This document shows positions 44,716 to 57,578 of a DNA stretch of 64,000 nucleotides, in pieces. Origin of the DNA: Lunularia cruciata (lineage: Eukaryota; Streptophyta; Marchantiopsida; Lunulariales; Lunulariaceae); assembly GCA_948567375.1 (NCBI GenBank), contig OX419761.1, positions 34,882,243 to 34,946,242 of the forward strand, in the 5' to 3' direction. The position numbers and the translations under genes were made by a program. The first letter of the stretch is position 1, and the number at the start of each line of letters is the position of its first letter. A model generated the notes under the pieces. That model did no database searches, was not told the DNA's origin, and saw only the letters and a program-made list of their open reading frames with translations.

Positions 44716-45290
44716 CTATTCTTCATGGAGGGATATTTTATTATCCAAAATTAGGCAGTGCCTTTCATAGAGGAGAAAAATTCAGCCGGGTTCCAAGCAA
44801 ATGCTACGGAAGAATCATGTCACTTATACAACCTATTGATAGCTTCCTCATAAATATCAAGCTCCGGGAAGAATCATGTAACTTATACAACCCATTGATA
44901 GTTTCCACAGAAATATCATGCTCCTAAACTGTTCGATTGTGCTAAAGGTGGTGCCTATTGTAATCTCTCTAAGTACTCATGTGGAGGTATCATAAAATAT
45001 TCTATAGAAATTATTCCTCTACACAAGAACACAAGAAACAACAAATAACCAAAAAATAGTACATATCAAACAAAAACTGCAAACCCAAAATCAAAAGAAT
45101 AAAGAAAGAGACAAAAATAAAGATAAAGAACAAAAAAGAAAATACTTGAGAGAAGTGAGAAAAGCCTATCAAACCCAAGGAAGTCACCTTCTCGTCCAAA
45201 ATTGGCTCCTTTGCCTTTCATAACCCCTCTTATCACTTCAATGAAATCTCCAAAGTTGGGTTCCACGTCCCTAAAAGACACTTGCACTTG
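44716..45290. other. unassigned spacer with purine-rich tract
   Basis: Two short direct copies of 'gaagaatcatgt...cacttatacaacc' lie near 44810 and 44873. 45010-45160 is strongly A/G-rich. No gene recognised. Confidence 0.5.
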
Positions 45291-48200
45291 AAATGTTCTC
45301 CATCACTGGAACTTGAAAGTATTCCCATAACAGCCACAATCCCATCCGATCCCAACTCCCAAAAAGGACCAAATAGCAATGTTATAATTTTCCTTCTCCC
45401 TTTCATTCACGTTTTCCCTGTCCGCACGCAACGTCTTGACAGGTTCGCTGAGTCTCCAAACGGAGCAAAACCTAACTAAGCTGTTGCAGCCGAGATGGAC
45501 ACTTCGTAAATTCGCTTAATCCGGCCACTTGATTCCACAATGAGTACTGTCTGGGTCGACACCACTGGCATCAGTGCTCCCAAGGCCCCGTTTCAATTCT
45601 ATTGTTCCGGTGTCACCACCGTCGACTAGTCTTTATGAACGTTGTCGGAGAGTCTTTTTTATTGTCTTGTCGATCACCGTACTTAATAAGTTGAAATTTC
45701 TACTCAATTGCACAGCAAGTTTTCAGATTTCGAATCGTGAGTATCGTGGGAAATCCACAAACCTCTGCTTCGGTAATCGCTATTCCGGTTTATATCTTAT
45801 GGCCATTGCGTGCACCAGTCGGAGTTTGAAAGATGAGTGGGAGTGGGTGATGCCTCGCACCTTTTAAGTCTCTTTTGTCACTGTATCACTATATTGTGCT
45901 TGACCTGCGGGGCCCTAAATGTCAAACCCATTCATTTATTGGTCTCTTTAACTCCTTTCTTGAGGATAAACGCTTCCCTGGATCTATTGAGATACTCATT
46001 GTTGTGGTGTTGCGCATGAGATTTTACTTTGGCCTAGAAAGATACTCGAGTCCTCGATTCATACAAGTTTGTCCACTTGACGATTTGTTCCGCTGGAATT
46101 TGATGATCTGCAAACAGAACTCCGAAACTGACATGAGTACTGTAGTATCGAGCACACATTTTTCCTCAGACAGGAAACTGAGTATTTGTATGGGAGTCGA
46201 GGCCTTTTCGTACGGTTGGTATATTTGATTGTTCTGCATGAAATCGTGAAGGCGAAGTTTACAGATTGAAAGCAAACGTAGTCACTTATCACGATTATTT
46301 GCCAAGAACCCGGTGGAGTATCCGGCATGTAGAGTCCATCCACCCGGAACCCAACCTCTACCATGATACTCTTGCTTCCCCACTACATCAGTCAAAATGG
46401 ATTGAAGTACCTAAACAACAGGATACTGAATTCTTTGCTTTTCCAAATTCTTCTTGCATTTGCATCGGATTCAACTTCTCCACCGACATTCTCCCGTGTC
46501 TTTCACTCTAGCAATCGCAAAGTAATGATCTGGAGTGAGATTCAAGTCCAGCACATCCTGACGTAGAGGGAGCTGCTCAGGTTTTAAACCCTAAACTTAC
46601 GACCACTCCAAGTATGTGTGATATTTACCACTGTGTAAGTTCTCATGATCATGTGCCGGCAAGTAAAATCTGAGTATCCAAAGGTCGTATGAGGGATGTT
46701 CTGCTATCATCTCCTGAACCAGCAATGCTGGAGGACGAGCCAAGATTAAAGGGCATTTCTCAACCTGAATAGAAAAATCTCTCACCACCGACGGAAGCAA
46801 TCAGGTCTGATGCTGTAAACAAAATTTCTTTTCCAATCAATTGCATCACGTCGAACTATCCCTGAGATAGAAGTAAGCCCAAAGCTCGGCTTCTTCAGTG
46901 CTTCTTTTCTGGTTGGGCAACTTGATCTCCATGTTTCATCTTGTCAGGTCTGGCCCCGGATGTCAGCTGAAGTCGTCCCCACATCGCGTCTTCTAGTAAT
47001 AGTCGACTGTGAGAGGAAGCTGATTGCTGCGAACGTAAGATCCATACACCAGGCTTCTTCGCCAGAGATGCTGCCACCATGCTCATACCATCAGCCTTGC
47101 TTCTGTCCTCCCCTGGTGCATTGAACTAAGGACCGAAGCAGGGCAATACCATGCGCAGCTATGACCAAACTATGAAACAGATTTCCTCCTAGCTGCCTGC
47201 AACACAAAGACCGATCCAGCTTCAAATTCAGACTAGTCACCGTCTTTGTAACGTTTCAGGATCCACTTCTCTATCTTAAAGCGGAAATTTAGACAAAGCT
47301 TTCTTGTGGTAGAATTCATAAGCAACTCTTTTTAAGGTTGTCTAGCACTTTCACTAACTGTGCTTACTGCCTGGATACAGAGGTCTCCTTTTCATATTTT
47401 GAATCGTGTCGGAACATCATCGATGACTTCTGTTATTTAATTTCGATTGACAGATAAGGATCTGAAGCAAACTTTAGTAAGAATTACAGCAGAAAATGCA
47501 CATCAGTATCAGGGCTGAAACCGAACGACTACAAATAGTTGTCCATCTGAAACTACTGTGTATCGCAGATAGATATGCTGTAAGTAGATTAAGAAAACTT
47601 GTTCAACTTCACCCGCATTTCCGAGCAACTGGACATGCCACTTTCATAGTTCAACTGAAAGAAAATTTATGTGACACTCCGTTCTTTATCTCTGTTTGAA
47701 TATCAACATCCTGCGATCTCCTCACCCGAGCCAGTGGAATCTATTGAAGTTTTTATGCAGTTCCCGATCAACACGGCATCTGCTTTCCTCTAGGTATGGA
47801 AACCTAAGAGCCTATAACCAACGCCCACACCCTCAACGGAAGTTGAATTGTTGGATGATCCCATGGTAACCGGCTCCAGTGCAGGAAACTAGCTCCTCTT
47901 ATTTTATCGGCTTCTAACCATTTGCTATAGCAGGGATGAAGGGACTACGACACCTATTCATGGATCACATCGAACGTCATTATCTGCAACTGTCGATTGC
48001 TTGATCCTTGTCCTCTAAACTCTTGACCTCTTAATTAGGTCTTCTTGCCAGAGATCAAGATCGTCCATAAATGACCGACGGCAAAAACTAGACTAGACGA
48101 TGCTTTCGCTACATTTATATTTCTAATCATGAACCTGCGTTTGGGAACCAAGACATTCGAGGCTGCTCTTTATGGAGGCATTGTCGACCACTTAATCAAG

Positions 48201-48634
48201 ATCTCACACTGATCCTGAAGCAGCAGGCGCCTTGGGGAACAAAGTTGCATTCGAAACAGCCACGGCTTCGGAAAGCGGATACACCATAGAACTGAGCTGA
48301 TGTCGGACCAGGGATCGAAACCATCTGGGATCTGCTGTTGGCCTAAATAAGGTGGGGCAGCTGGAACACCGCCTGCATGGACTAGTTTGGAAGCAGTTTG
48401 ATATCATATACAGTTTGAAAGCTGTACTTGATGTGAGTCCCCGAATACTACCCAGAAGTACTTTAATATGGAACTTCCATGGAATGCATGTTTTAACTCC
48501 AAATCAGGTGATGCTTGTAGCGGGGCATTGCTCGAAAACCTAAAGAATCTTGACCTCCTCATTTGCAGATCTTGAAAAGTTGTTGGTAGGAGCTGCCAGA
48601 TCTTTACCTACTAGTTTTGCGTCTTGTAGAGTAC
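45291..48634. other. balanced-composition host-like region, no gene resolved
   Basis: Repeat-poor DNA with GC content like the AGP locus. It holds only short frames (up to 117 codons, for example 45875-46228, 46059-46364, 46895-47086), none with a domain I recognise. Multi-exon genes may be hidden here, including downstream exons of the minus-strand frame at 48635-49294. Confidence 0.45.
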
Positions 48635-49294
48635 TCATGGTTGCTCCTGGATATTGATCACTGACGCTCGATCGGAAGCAGGAATTGTCGTATTCCAAGT
48701 TGAATTAGATATTGTAGGACGCAACACCTCAAGACCTGATTTTTTCAAGGAAGATGTTGGTTCCTTGCCAAGAGAAGAACTACTTTCAGATCCTGTTCCA
48801 TCCTGAGCAAAACCCACCGGAGTAGTCCTGGTTCTATTCGAATCAAGCTCCGCCAACACTACCGGTACTATAGTAGGAGGAGGATAGCTCACAGGCTCAT
48901 CACCCCGGACATTTGACGGGTCTGAGCCAGGCAGCGTCAGCCCAATCGCCTGAATTCTCTCCCTGGATTCCGACAGCACTACGGAGGATTTACTGCCACT
49001 AGGAGGAACTTGGGTCCAACTTGAAGTTGCTGGATCGGAGTGACTGGAATCTATGATACCTTCAACTTCCGGAATTTTGGATCCCTCCGTGTCTTGCACT
49101 CCTCTTAGAAATGAGGTCGCAGGTATGAATCTGTTCCAGTTCGGCGACTTAATTGACAGATATGGATCTGTGCTCTTGATCCAACCTATCCACATCGTAC
49201 TACTTAGATAAATGATGAAGAGCACAATCCAGCCAGTGGAACAAGCCAAACAGTGACGCGGCCAAACAATTCCAATTTTGAAACCACCGTCCAT
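48635..49294 (-). CDS. possible single-pass membrane protein, unrecognised (or first exon of one)
   Basis: 219-codon frame. ATG at 49294 has strong context (aggATGGa). Residues about 14-38 form a hydrophobic helix (TGWIVLFIIYLSSTMWIG) preceded by basic residues, so a type II signal-anchor is likely. The remaining 180 residues are hydrophilic, rich in Ser, Thr, Pro and acidic residues, with several N-x-S/T sites (SNRT, SNST, WNTT). Short N-terminal tail, anchor and Ser/Thr-rich stem is the typical front end of Golgi glycosyltransferases, but no catalytic domain was found downstream, so function is not assigned. It may be a first exon ending before the TGA at 48635, or a chance frame. Confidence 0.4.
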   Translation of the reverse strand: MDGGFKIGIVWPRHCLACSTGWIVLFIIYLSSTMWIGWIKSTDPYLSIKSPNWNRFIPATSFLRGVQDTEGSKIPEVEGIIDSSHSDPATSSWTQVPPSGSKSSVVLSESRERIQAIGLTLPGSDPSNVRGDEPVSYPPPTIVPVVLAELDSNRTRTTPVGFAQDGTGSESSSSLGKEPTSSLKKSGLEVLRPTISNSTWNTTIPASDRASVINIQEQP

Positions 49295-50959
49295 CCTTCG
49301 TTCGAGGGTTCCTGTTCTAAAGTGTGCCTAATGTACGGTGCTGCAGAGACATTGCCATTATTCATCTGCATATTTCTTGCTCACATCCCTACTCTGGCCA
49401 GTTCTCAGGAAGAAAACTCAATCCTCGCAACTGCTCAAGTCTTCCAACCCCTTATACCTAGAGGCTGAAACGACGCTGACATATTCACTGACCCTCAATG
49501 TGGAGCGTTTTCCATGTGTGAGGCGCCAATTCCCTTCAGACTTCTAGCCAACGGTCACCATACACTCTTGGACTTTTACAGATTCCCTGCTTTTGCCCTT
49601 TTCCTCTCCCTCACTTTTAAGGATCAATTCTGAAGAGAAATATGTATTACCCTTCTTGCACAAAGATAAGAACATAGCTTAACAGAAAACAGAACGCGTG
49701 AAATTTGATTTACTTTGAGAAAACTAGGCTTCAACCATGAGCGAAGCCCATGACTGCCAACGTGCTAAACAACACTCGTCTGCTGAATCCAATATCACCA
49801 TTTTACGGCGAAAATATTTCCAAGATGAGCCTGTAAAAGTCACAGTCACTGTGCAACTGTCAAGCGGGTTTGAAACCATTTGAAACCTTTACTATATTTC
49901 CTCGATGATGTCTTAACCTACTTGATCAGACTGTCGATGCGTGGATCTTCTCACATGTGCTACGCTCGTTGACGTTTACTTAGTTGTACATCGTTCTTAT
50001 CTATTCGGGTGTTGGTAATCAGCTTTAGACTTACCCAGAAATATGTTGTCGATCAAACCGGACCCAAGTTTGCAAAGAGTCATATGTCGCCCAGGCCCAA
50101 TCTTACTTCACATTAAGATTCTCGATTTAGTTTATGTGACATGGAGGACGCTTGCAATGTTTCTAGTTTGCACTTCGACTGTACTCAGTTAGAGATGTAT
50201 TGCAACCGAAGCTAACGTGAACATTCTTGAACTTTGAAGAAAGAATTCATACATAGAAACAGCTAAAAAGACACCCGAAAATTCAGCTTGGAACCTCGGG
50301 CCTCCTGTTTGAATAGGTTTTATCTCGCATTTTCCTATATTCTTTGTATTAATGAAAATATTCTTCTCAGAATTGTGTTTGTGAACATTAGAGCAGTTAA
50401 CCGAACTAAAGGAGATTGTCATTCAGTCCGGCAGTAGGCGCTGGGAAAAGTTACACCCTGTTATCACTAAGCATTCGGGCTCTTATTGCATATTTTGCAC
50501 CGTCTCGTGAGAGATTCTAACCCTTAAATTGTTTGTCCATTCTTTCTGAAGTTTGGGGTTTTGGCACGAAGTTGCGACTCTAAACCTTCCAGGAGGTTAT
50601 GTACTCGAATCGTGCGGGGTTATACAGATGATGTAACTCGCTCTAAGTCCAAGTTGCGGGATTGAGAGGCACAGTCGGAACAGGGACCACAAATTTCTGA
50701 GGGTTAAGTTCATTCCTGGTTGGAAATCGTTGCCGCTTCACCGTGTCTGATTGAACAGTAATGGCTCTCGTTTCACTCCCGCAGTTGCAGGTCAGCCAGA
50801 TGGTGTTGCTCGCTCTCAATTCATGTCGCGGAGGGGATGGGCACAATCAGAACAGGAACTATAAAAAGGGAGAAGAACGGTGCTTGAAGGTCATTGCCAC
50901 GATAAAGTTTGCTCCACACGCTTTGCTTCGAACGTGGTCAAACCAACACTACTATTCCT
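49295..50959. other. balanced-composition region, no gene resolved
   Basis: Includes the likely upstream region of the minus-strand frame at 48635-49294. No repeats or domains recognised. Confidence 0.45.
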
Positions 50960-51185
50960 CATTTCTCCCCCACACTTGGTGATAGTTTATCGGATATTCC
51001 AGTTGTGTGTAGACTCTGAAGCAATCACACTAGGTGATGCTGCTTTCCCGTATATTCCAGTTGATATTTCAGTTGCGTGTAGGATCGCATGTATTAGAGA
51101 GCTCTAATATGAAGTTCCTATAAAAAGAAAAAAGTTGCAGGAGGACAGATTTCTCACTCCAATACTATTAGGACCCCATATATCG
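50960..51185 (+). mobile_element. family-A LINE 3' fragment, old and rearranged
   Basis: 'gaagcaatcacactaggtgatg' near 51018 matches the LINE stretch 'gagcaatcacattaggtgatg', and 'ccagttgtgtgtaga' near 50998 matches the following part. 'gacagatttctca' near 51144, then 'caatactattagga', matches the region before hairpin 1. The order of blocks is disturbed, and 'ttccagttg-tttc-gttgcgtgtag' is duplicated. Confidence 0.65.
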
Positions 51186-51328
51186 CTCCATTATATCGCC
51201 TAGGTTTTATCTACGTGATAGACTCTAACAATCGTTCTTGTCATCTATATGGTTCACCTTCTTTCCAAATTTTAACACCATATCGCGATTTTTATATGTC
51301 AAAGATCTCGATACCATAGAATGCTACA

Positions 51329-51568
51329 AGGTGGCAATTTCCTATCATTCTGGGATCTAGAATAAGGAGTATAAAACTAATAAAAACGTTTGGATTCTTT
51401 TAATATAAGATATAAGTTGTGGGTCTCCAACTTTACAAGATAAGTAGGGCGGACGATTTCCTGTCATTCTGGGATCCGGAATAGGCAGTATAAAACTAAT
51501 GAAAACGTCTGGATTCTTATGGATCTTTTAACATACCATATAAGTTATGGACGATCTCCCGTAATTAT
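51329..51568 (+). repeat. two-unit tandem repeat, 119-bp period
   Basis: 'cctatcattctgggatc' at 51341 and 'cctgtcattctgggatc' at 51460, each followed by 'gtataaaactaat-aaaacgt-tggattctt' and 'atataagtt'. Diverged units. No coding capacity. Confidence 0.75.
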
Positions 51569-54500
51569 TTACAAACTGACTCATATAGATTTCTTTCTTT
51601 CTTGTAATTGTCAGTTAATCTGAGTTATACAGCTCTCGTTACTATTCTTGCTGGGATACTAAGGAGTAATCGAAAGCCCTGTTATGTTGAATAGTTTGAG
51701 CATGATCGATTTCTGGGATATGATCGATTCGTGCATTGGTTTTACATCAAAGGTGTACTACTATGGAAAGAAAAGAAAAGCAGAAAAACACCACACAAGA
51801 AGGAAATTGATGAATAGAGCGCATAAGTTGATTGATATTCAATATGAAGCGTTACCTCTGTACCTAGTGTAATCAATTGATAATAATGCCACTGCAAGAT
51901 GATCTTATTCCACTCTAAGAAACCACCATGCGGTGGTGGTGTTCTTAGAACCAATACACTTACTCCAAACCTCCCCTACTATCTTAAACAAGAAGTAAAG
52001 GTATAAGGATTTCCTGGTGCTCCACAAGCCCACGACTCGCTGTTTGAGTTCCAGCCTATGTAACTTTAGCTTCGGGTCGTAGTAGCTTCGATCGAGTGAT
52101 ACACGCTCATTCACGGTAGAGACAACAAATCGCGGAGGCATGCGCTCCATGGAAAGTTTGTCAATAATCGATAGTCATGATAGCTGGCTATTGGGGATTC
52201 AAACTTCCAGTGAACAAGTAACAAAACCTTGTAACTGCACTAATCTGCTCAACTCCTCGTGGATTATCACACAAGCCGTCATTGGAGTACAATATATATT
52301 AAAAATGAAGAATATATCTTAAAAAGAATCACAAACACTTGAACATTCAGTTGTGGGACACGCATGATGGACATTCATATACGTGGCCCTTTTGTGGTCA
52401 TGAGTTCTTTTAGTCTTTTATTTCTACCTGGGACGAAACTCGTGCACCAAACACTAGTCCTGGCACAATTCAAAGATAAGGTGAAAACTTTGGCAAGTTC
52501 ATAGCTGGCCGTGACGAAAGGAAAAAATCCACTCTAAGAAACCACAGTACAGTAATTTGTGTGTATTGGCAAACATTTTTGGCATGTATCTATGACTTTT
52601 GTGTTTGGTTTACATGTGGAAAATTCTAAGGTAGTTACTTCTAGTATGTATGCATTTGATATGCTGTATTTAAATCATTTCACTGTATATAATATTTTTA
52701 ATGCTTATTTTTTTTAATGCTTATGATGTTTAAGTGAGATAGAAGGATTCTTTCCAAAATATTGGTATTATATTATATTATTGGCATTGGTAGCTTTATA
52801 AGATAAATATTTTATTTAAATTTCATTAATCATATTTGTCCTAAAAGGGTGAATTTTTTAAAATTATAAATACATTCAAATGTGAAAAATGTACCATCTA
52901 AGCAAAATAATGACATGATTGATTTTAGTGAATTATAAATGGAAATAATAACATCAATACCCTGAACAAAATATACCCCTTAAAGTTATTAGCTATTCAA
53001 AGAGTAAAAGAGAGCCAACTTTTCAGAATAAGTTTGAACCTCAATTTCTTCTTTGGGTAAACATGATATACAAATTAAAATGAAAAAGGAAGAATGAAAT
53101 TTGAACATACTATTTGAAGTTTGAGATTTGAATTTTCTTCAAATTAAATTATAAAAACAAGAATCAAAGTTGAACATAGTATTATCCAATCTCACCTGAA
53201 TTTTCTTCATGGAATACAATATACAAAATAGGAATCTCATTTTGAATTATTCATTACTTGTTTGGAGCATTGTTGTTAAGATTTTTTGCACATACTTGGA
53301 ATTTGCGTATATAAAATATATTTTAATTGTTTTCTTATATTCATATACACTTCTAAATAAAATTATATGATTTTATAAGTCGTTTTTTGAAGATAGCTTT
53401 TAGAGTTTCATTAGTTCTTATACATAGTTATAGAAAAAAAGTTAAGTATCATTTTATGAAATTAGTTTAGATCTTTCAGCTCACATACTAGATTTTATAT
53501 ATTGTTATTTAATTTTTATAATTCAATCTCAGTTTTAGCATCCTTTTATCTCCAAGTTACAAAAGGACTATTTCTATTTTAATTCCTCATATGTGTAGAG
53601 TTATAGAAGACAAAGAAAAAGATCCTTAAACTTTGACCTTGAAGTATTTGACAATCATCAATAGTGAAGACTGCATCTTTCATACATAGCTAAAATTATC
53701 TGTGTTTCATAATAAGTAAGTTTTTAAATATTAGTCTTCTGCATCCTAATATTTTTTTATAGATATTGGATGGAACGTGTGAGAAGAGAAATCAAATCTA
53801 AATGAAATTGATTCATGTTTTTCTAACATGGTCCAATTTCCATGTCTTATGATTATTCCAATAACCAAAAGATTGTGAGAAAAACCATAGAATGTATTGC
53901 GCTATTTACCTATACGTGGTTTTTTTCTCTCGTTTTCAGATTTTTAATCCCCTCTTTCGTAAAGGCGACTCTTGCCGACTCTTGCCGACGGTGCGCGGGG
54001 AGCGTGTTCGGGACTAGTGACTAATTCGCATTGGAGTTTGTAGACCTTTTTAAGCTCTCCAGACTTCATGTTAAGTTTGAACTTTGGGAATGACTGTAGA
54101 AAAAAAAGAATCTAAACTCCAACTACATTATTTTAAAAAGGTTGATCATTTTGTAGCACAATTCAAGGATTACTAGTTTATTTTAGGTAAAAAAATTTAT
54201 GATCTATTTTAATCAAAGAATGTATTTTGTTAAATTTTCAGTGCTTTGAGTTGATAAAGGCTACACGATCAATTTTGGGGTGAAAAAAAGTTTAATGTTT
54301 GATGGCATTGATGTTATGTAGGTTTATTTTGCACCTTTTCCTACATAATTTTGACTACATTTTGTAGGTTTGTGAATTTATTGATACATAGTCTTTTAAT
54401 GATAAATTTGAAAGGTTGGTCATTTGGGTTAGATTTGATTAGGCAAAATGATTGAAGATAAAACTTCATTATTATATTATCATAAATATATCCTCATTAT

Positions 54501-55847
54501 TTATACTTTTATTAGACATGAATTATTTTCTTAAAATATAATATTCCTTCAGATATTAGTTCAGGCATTTATGTCTAGATTGTTCCAATATAAACAAGAA
54601 TCCATTAAATATTTAGCACTTATATTAAATAATTTAGTGAGAATTGTATAAAATATGATATTGATATTCGTTTTATTTTGATAGAAAAGGAATTAGAAAT
54701 GATTTATTGCAACACAAACGACTAGTTAAATTATTTTGAAAAATTCTATATGTTTAATTAGAAGAAAGATGTTTGGCATAAAGAAGATAAGAGTATTTTT
54801 AGAAATTTTTTTGATATCAATTATTTTTTGATATCAATTTTTGCTCTTTTTAGATTAGTTATCCTCTTTTAGCAATAGCTTCTTCTTTTTATTACATGAA
54901 GCTACTACTTTAACATTGCTGTAAGCATTTGAGTTTATTTTATTTATTCATAATAAAATTAATAGATTAATGGTTAAGAAGAAAAAAAAGGATTAACTGA
55001 GCATTATTGAGCTTTAGTTTGAGTAAATTAAAGCTTGATCTATAAATAGTAATTTCAATGAATTTTAGGTTTTCTCTGATTTTTTTTATTACTCATTCAT
55101 GTAGAATCAAAAAATTCCTTATTAATATGAAGTTAAATTTATTTTATTTTTTAATCTCTCTTGAATTGAATTTGGACAAAAAGATGATACCTTTACATGA
55201 AAAAATACATGTCAATTGACATTATGGTAGAAAAAAATGAAGCAAAATCATACAAAAGATAAATTTATATAGTAGATATAACATCAATAATTAATTTTAA
55301 ATACATTAGATAATCATAATTAAGTGTAGGGTTTGTTTTTTTTTGTAAATATAGACTTCCAAGAAAGATTCAGTAGGAGAAATTTTTTCTCTGGTGAAGA
55401 ACTTGATAAAGACTTAATGGAGAGATCTTGATCATCAAGTGATGGGATGGTGAGATACTGAATGGTTGAGTTTTTGTGGTGTATAAATTTAGTATGTTGG
55501 TTATGCTTAGTTTAGATACAAAATCAGCCACGTATTAGAGGGATGATATTTTGTTTTTACTATATTATCACTCTTCAATTTAAAGAGAGGTACTTGACTT
55601 TCGGATTTTAGAAAAAATACCAACACTCAAGTTAGATTAACCTCCACTAGTTTTGAATACACGTACTGATTTTCTGTATATAATAAAAAATTATGTATCC
55701 TATAATAAAAAATTATGAAAATAATAATAATTAACGGATGGTATCAAATATCATATTCTATATGCAAACAGAGTAGAAGATAACATATTTTTGCTTCTCT
55801 TGGTTAGACTAGTAATAAGATTAGTTATTCTATAAAACATATACAGC
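51569..55847. other. intergenic DNA, increasingly AT-rich
   Basis: No gene recognised. 51914-51947 holds the small hairpin CTAAGAAACCACC...GGTGGTGGTGTTCTTAG, and its left 17 bp recur directly at 52529-52545. A short GC-rich patch with a repeated 'gactcttgccg' lies at 53965-54010. From 52600 on the DNA is very AT-rich and featureless. Confidence 0.55.
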
Positions 55848-55949
55848 AGGCGACCGCTTAGGAAAACCGAAGGATGGGAAGACCCCATCAAGCCGTACAA
55901 GAGAGAGACAAAAAAGGTAACATGGGGCTAAGCCCCAATAGAGTCTATT
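55848..55949 (-). mobile_element. family-A LINE 3' tail, minus strand
   Basis: About 100 bp, well preserved. Read minus it has 'atagactctattgggg', the perfect hairpin GGGGCT-T-AGCCCC, the pyrimidine spacer, the perfect hairpin GATGGG-GTCTT-CCCATC, and the end 'cctaagcggtcgcct'. 5'-truncated just before hairpin 1. Confidence 0.9.
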
Positions 55950-56344
55950 TTCTATTAAATAGAAAATATAAATGTAGTTCGGAATGAGAATGTTTGGTTT
56001 GTCAAAAGTTGGTGATAGAAAGAGAAATAAATATTTAAGGTGTGTTTGTTCATTGTGCTAAGTTGTTTCCATCAATCCACGTTGAGCTAAGACTGAAATG
56101 ATGGCATTTTCTCACAAATCAGCGCATGGTTTTACCGTCCTCAACTTTATAAGCCAAATTAAAAACGGAGACACGCTGATGTACACTCTTTCCCTTTATC
56201 ATTCTCCCTTTTCACTACTGGTTTATATCTTTTCTCCAATTCAGAGCATACTCTAAATATGAACTCAATGCATGTAGTGTAGCTACCAGCTTCTTGACAT
56301 GCGTACACTTATGAAGTAACAAGGATTACAAACATTTACATTGA
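55950..56344. other. spacer
   Basis: No feature recognised. Confidence 0.5.
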
Positions 56345-56450
56345 ACTTAATGTATTGGAGCTTAGCCCCAGCCCCCCTTGTCCTTTCTTTGCACGGTGCT
56401 TTATGGGTTTTCCATCCTTCTTGTTTTCACACACGGTAGTGTGTTTCCCA
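56345..56450 (+). mobile_element. family-A LINE 3' tail, diverged
   Basis: 'ttggagcttagcccc' (hairpin 1), 'cttgtcctttctttgcacgg', then ATGG-GTTTT-CCAT (shortened hairpin 2) and 'cttcttgttttcacacacgg'. Same block order as the other tails with more substitutions, so older. Confidence 0.75.
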
Positions 56451-57578
56451 CTTCGTGTATTAAATATAGCTACCAGTTTCTTGACACACGTATGCTTTAC
56501 AAACTAACAAGGATTACAAACATCTAGACTGCAATATTGCTTAGTTCCATCGAATACGAACCGCGTAAGACTGTCCAGTTAGTTACTCAGTTCAACGTGG
56601 TGGCTTGCAAGAGAGGACGGTGAAGAATAGAGGACTGACAAGGAGTACAAGTGTTGGCAAATTTGAGCATCTCATTCGGTGAGGACTTGAAATTGAGGCA
56701 CGAAGTAGAACTTAAACCGCCTCGTGTCCCCCCACGTGTTGCCATGGCCGGACTCATGCCCACGTTGCGGATCACTCCGGCAGGTCGGGGACTCGAAACT
56801 CGACGAGATTACGGAGCGGAGCGCAGTAAATAAGGATATGGATCCGCTGGGCTCACGGATAGACTCGAGTTACCACCAATCCACTATGAATTCGAAAATT
56901 TTGAGTTGCATTAAGTTGATTTGCTCGCCAGTGCCCAAATCGTTTCAGTCTCAGGCCTCTTGGAGTAGCCGTTCGGTTTTAGCCTGTCAACCAGCTGCAA
57001 GTAGAAGGACTTGCACAGGGAAGAGTGAGGCCCTGTCGTCCGATATGGAAGGGAAAGAAGAGAAGCCCCCGCAGCCAGGAGCTGAGCGCGTCAATTACAG
57101 GCTCGGACCAATTCTGAACCTTCTTTGCTTGGTCATCTGATGGATTCGCATGTTGAGGGTCTTTTAGCAAATGAGTTGCATCTGGTTATGGAAATTCTAA
57201 CTGTCAAACCTCTTTATGTTGTTTCTTTTGTTACCTTGGAGTTTATCTGTCTCAGCAAGGTTATCTAATTCATAGTACACAGAAAGGAAGAATACACTGT
57301 CAGTTGCATTCTGCGTTTCTACTGTCTTTTATCTGCATGAGATGTTACAATTTTCTTCATTTATGTCAGTCGCCAACTTAAGACTTATATCGTCGTCCAC
57401 TGTTATGATTGAATATCTAACTTGAAATTTTCTGTCTGGTCAATAACGACGTCGAGCAAGTAGCGAGATCTATTGAAGAATTGGCAACTCAAATTGTCAT
57501 TGGTGGTCTGGATTACATGATGATCGCTCATGCATGAAGACACTAAGTCGCCATTCACGTCAATTTTCCAGGAAGGAC
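56451..57578. other. region upstream of the small hydrophilic gene; possible further exon
   Basis: A 138-codon frame (56724-57140) contains, from an ATG at 56886, MNSKILSCIKLICSPVPKSF followed by a Ser/Arg/Ala-rich stretch. This is the composition of an organelle transit peptide, and KEEKPPQPG comes later. It could be a first exon of the gene at 57579-58293, but no strong splice donor in matching phase was found, so the link is unproven. Confidence 0.35.

Noticed and set aside
45066-45287. 73-codon hydrophobic frame on the minus strand
   Set aside because: The hydrophobic part is a translation of an A/G-rich tract (Phe/Leu from TTT/CTT runs), so it is composition and not a likely membrane protein.
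51910-52545. DNA transposon bounded by the repeated CCACTCTAAGAAACCAC
   Set aside because: The two 17-bp copies are in direct, not inverted, orientation, and no target duplication or coding content was seen.
53965-54010. GC-rich patch with repeated gactcttgccg as a gene remnant
   Set aside because: Too short, with no open frame or known motif.
56724-57140. First exon with a transit peptide for the gene at 57579
   Set aside because: No good donor site in matching phase was found, so the connection was not called. Mentioned as a possibility only.
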